The position numbers and the translations under genes are program-made. The notes beneath the pieces are model-generated. The model did not search any database and was not told the DNA's origin. It saw only the letters and a program-made list of their open reading frames with translations. Below are positions 5,820 through 6,046 of a DNA stretch of 6,046 nucleotides, one piece after another (within the stretch, counting starts at the first letter, position 1; each line of letters begins with the position of its first letter). Location: positions 1 to 6,046 of the forward strand of contig NZ_LWHB01000199.1 in assembly GCF_001889065.1 (NCBI RefSeq). Reading direction: 5' to 3'. This stretch comes from Suttonella ornithocola (GTDB taxonomy: Bacteria > Pseudomonadota > Gammaproteobacteria > Cardiobacteriales > Cardiobacteriaceae).

Positions 5820-6046
5820 TCAATTAAATCCAGAATAGGACAAAAGAGCATCCCAAAAGACATCAAAATTAGATAAAACTTTACGTAAATACTTTTTAAG
5901 ATTGCCCCACTGCTTTTCGATTAGATTTAACTCTGGCGAATAAGGTGATAAAGGCAAAACAACGTGACCAAATTTTTCGGCTAACGCTTTTAGAACCTTC
6001 ATTCGATGAAATCGAGCATTATCCATAATAATCACTGATTTAAAAC
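5820..6046 (-). CDS. IS630-family transposase, C-terminal fragment (cut by window edge)
   Basis: DDE transposase of the IS630/Tc1 superfamily, which moves its element by cut-and-paste into TA sites. The frame stays open from the stop (TGA, 5822-5820) to the window edge, about 75 codons, so this is the end of a longer gene. A GTG at 6035 is not its start. Visible features are VIIMDNARFH with the second catalytic Asp, then SPYSPELNLIEKQW with the catalytic Glu. Exactly 34 residues separate that Asp and Glu, the DD34E spacing of IS630. The C-terminus LLSYSGFN is also family-like. No internal stop is seen, so the gene may be intact beyond the edge. The 5751-5819 stretch between its stop and the terminator shows nothing recognisable. 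Confidence 0.88.
   Translation of the reverse strand, partial: FKSVIIMDNARFHRMKVLKALAEKFGHVVLPLSPYSPELNLIEKQWGNLKKYLRKVLSNFDVFWDALLSYSGFN

Larger units (their letters stand above)
5711..6046 (-). mobile_element. Partial insertion sequence (IS630-type transposase end)
   Basis: Right-hand element of the IS zone, taken to run from the end-like motif at 5711 past the window edge. It includes the terminator and the transposase C-terminus. It seems to have inserted into, or replaced, the N-terminal half of the IS1 transposase. The left limit is the least certain part: the 5711 motif is IS5-like while the gene is IS630-like. The stretch 5711-5819 may therefore be a fragment of a third element. Confidence 0.5.

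Noticed and set aside
6033..6035. GTG at 6035 as the start of a 71-residue protein
   Set aside because: The frame remains open upstream to the window edge and the peptide begins in the middle of the transposase catalytic domain, so it is a fragment of a longer gene.
1..6046. CRISPR array, toxin-antitoxin pair, phage or defence genes
   Set aside because: No regularly spaced repeats, small paired ORFs or phage-like proteins were found. All space is accounted for by polA, dctQM, tRNAs and IS remains.

Overview
The window reads as ordinary chromosomal housekeeping sequence from an AT-rich gammaproteobacterium, with a decayed insertion-sequence zone at its right end. The gammaproteobacterial call rests on the PolA sequence, which carries all three domains and motifs very close to the E. 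coli enzyme, and on the tRNA order Pro(UGG)-Arg(UCU)-His(GUG). The low GC and the IS1, IS630 and IS5-like debris would fit groups such as Cardiobacteriales or Moraxellaceae. That narrower placement is a guess from memory, not shown by the sequence.

Layout. Positions 1-32 hold a strong hairpin and T-tract terminator that ends polA. polA (83-2788, minus) encodes a complete 901-residue DNA polymerase I with all visible exonuclease and polymerase catalytic residues intact. The 132-bp gap at 2789-2920 is a divergent promoter region: a near-consensus sigma-70 promoter drives polA leftward and a weaker candidate faces right. dctQ (2921-3439) and dctM (3439-4833) follow on the plus strand, joined by a TAATG stop/start overlap. 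They encode the small and large membrane subunits of a TRAP transporter. No substrate-binding protein gene is present here, so the transporter needs a partner encoded elsewhere.

Positions 4834-4920 hold a 12-bp perfect inverted repeat with a good tRNA-type promoter in and next to it, including a GC-rich discriminator. Three tRNA genes then lie on the plus strand: Pro(UGG) at 4921-4997, Arg(UCU) at 5032-5108 and His(GUG) at 5125-5202. All have encoded CCA ends and are presumably cotranscribed.

From 5203 to the right edge there is no intact gene. Reading the minus strand in all frames shows the C-terminal part of an IS1-family transposase broken by stops and frameshifts (5308-5704). At 5711 the sequence changes to an IS-end-like motif (GAGACCTTTGCAAAA) with a minus-strand terminator. 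The C-terminal catalytic part of an IS630-family transposase (minus, 5820 to the window edge) follows. This looks like IS-on-IS accretion downstream of a tRNA operon.

I found no convincing new biological system. The points most worth checking are the unreported IS1 relic, the inverted repeat that overlaps the tRNA promoter, and the orphan TRAP permease pair.
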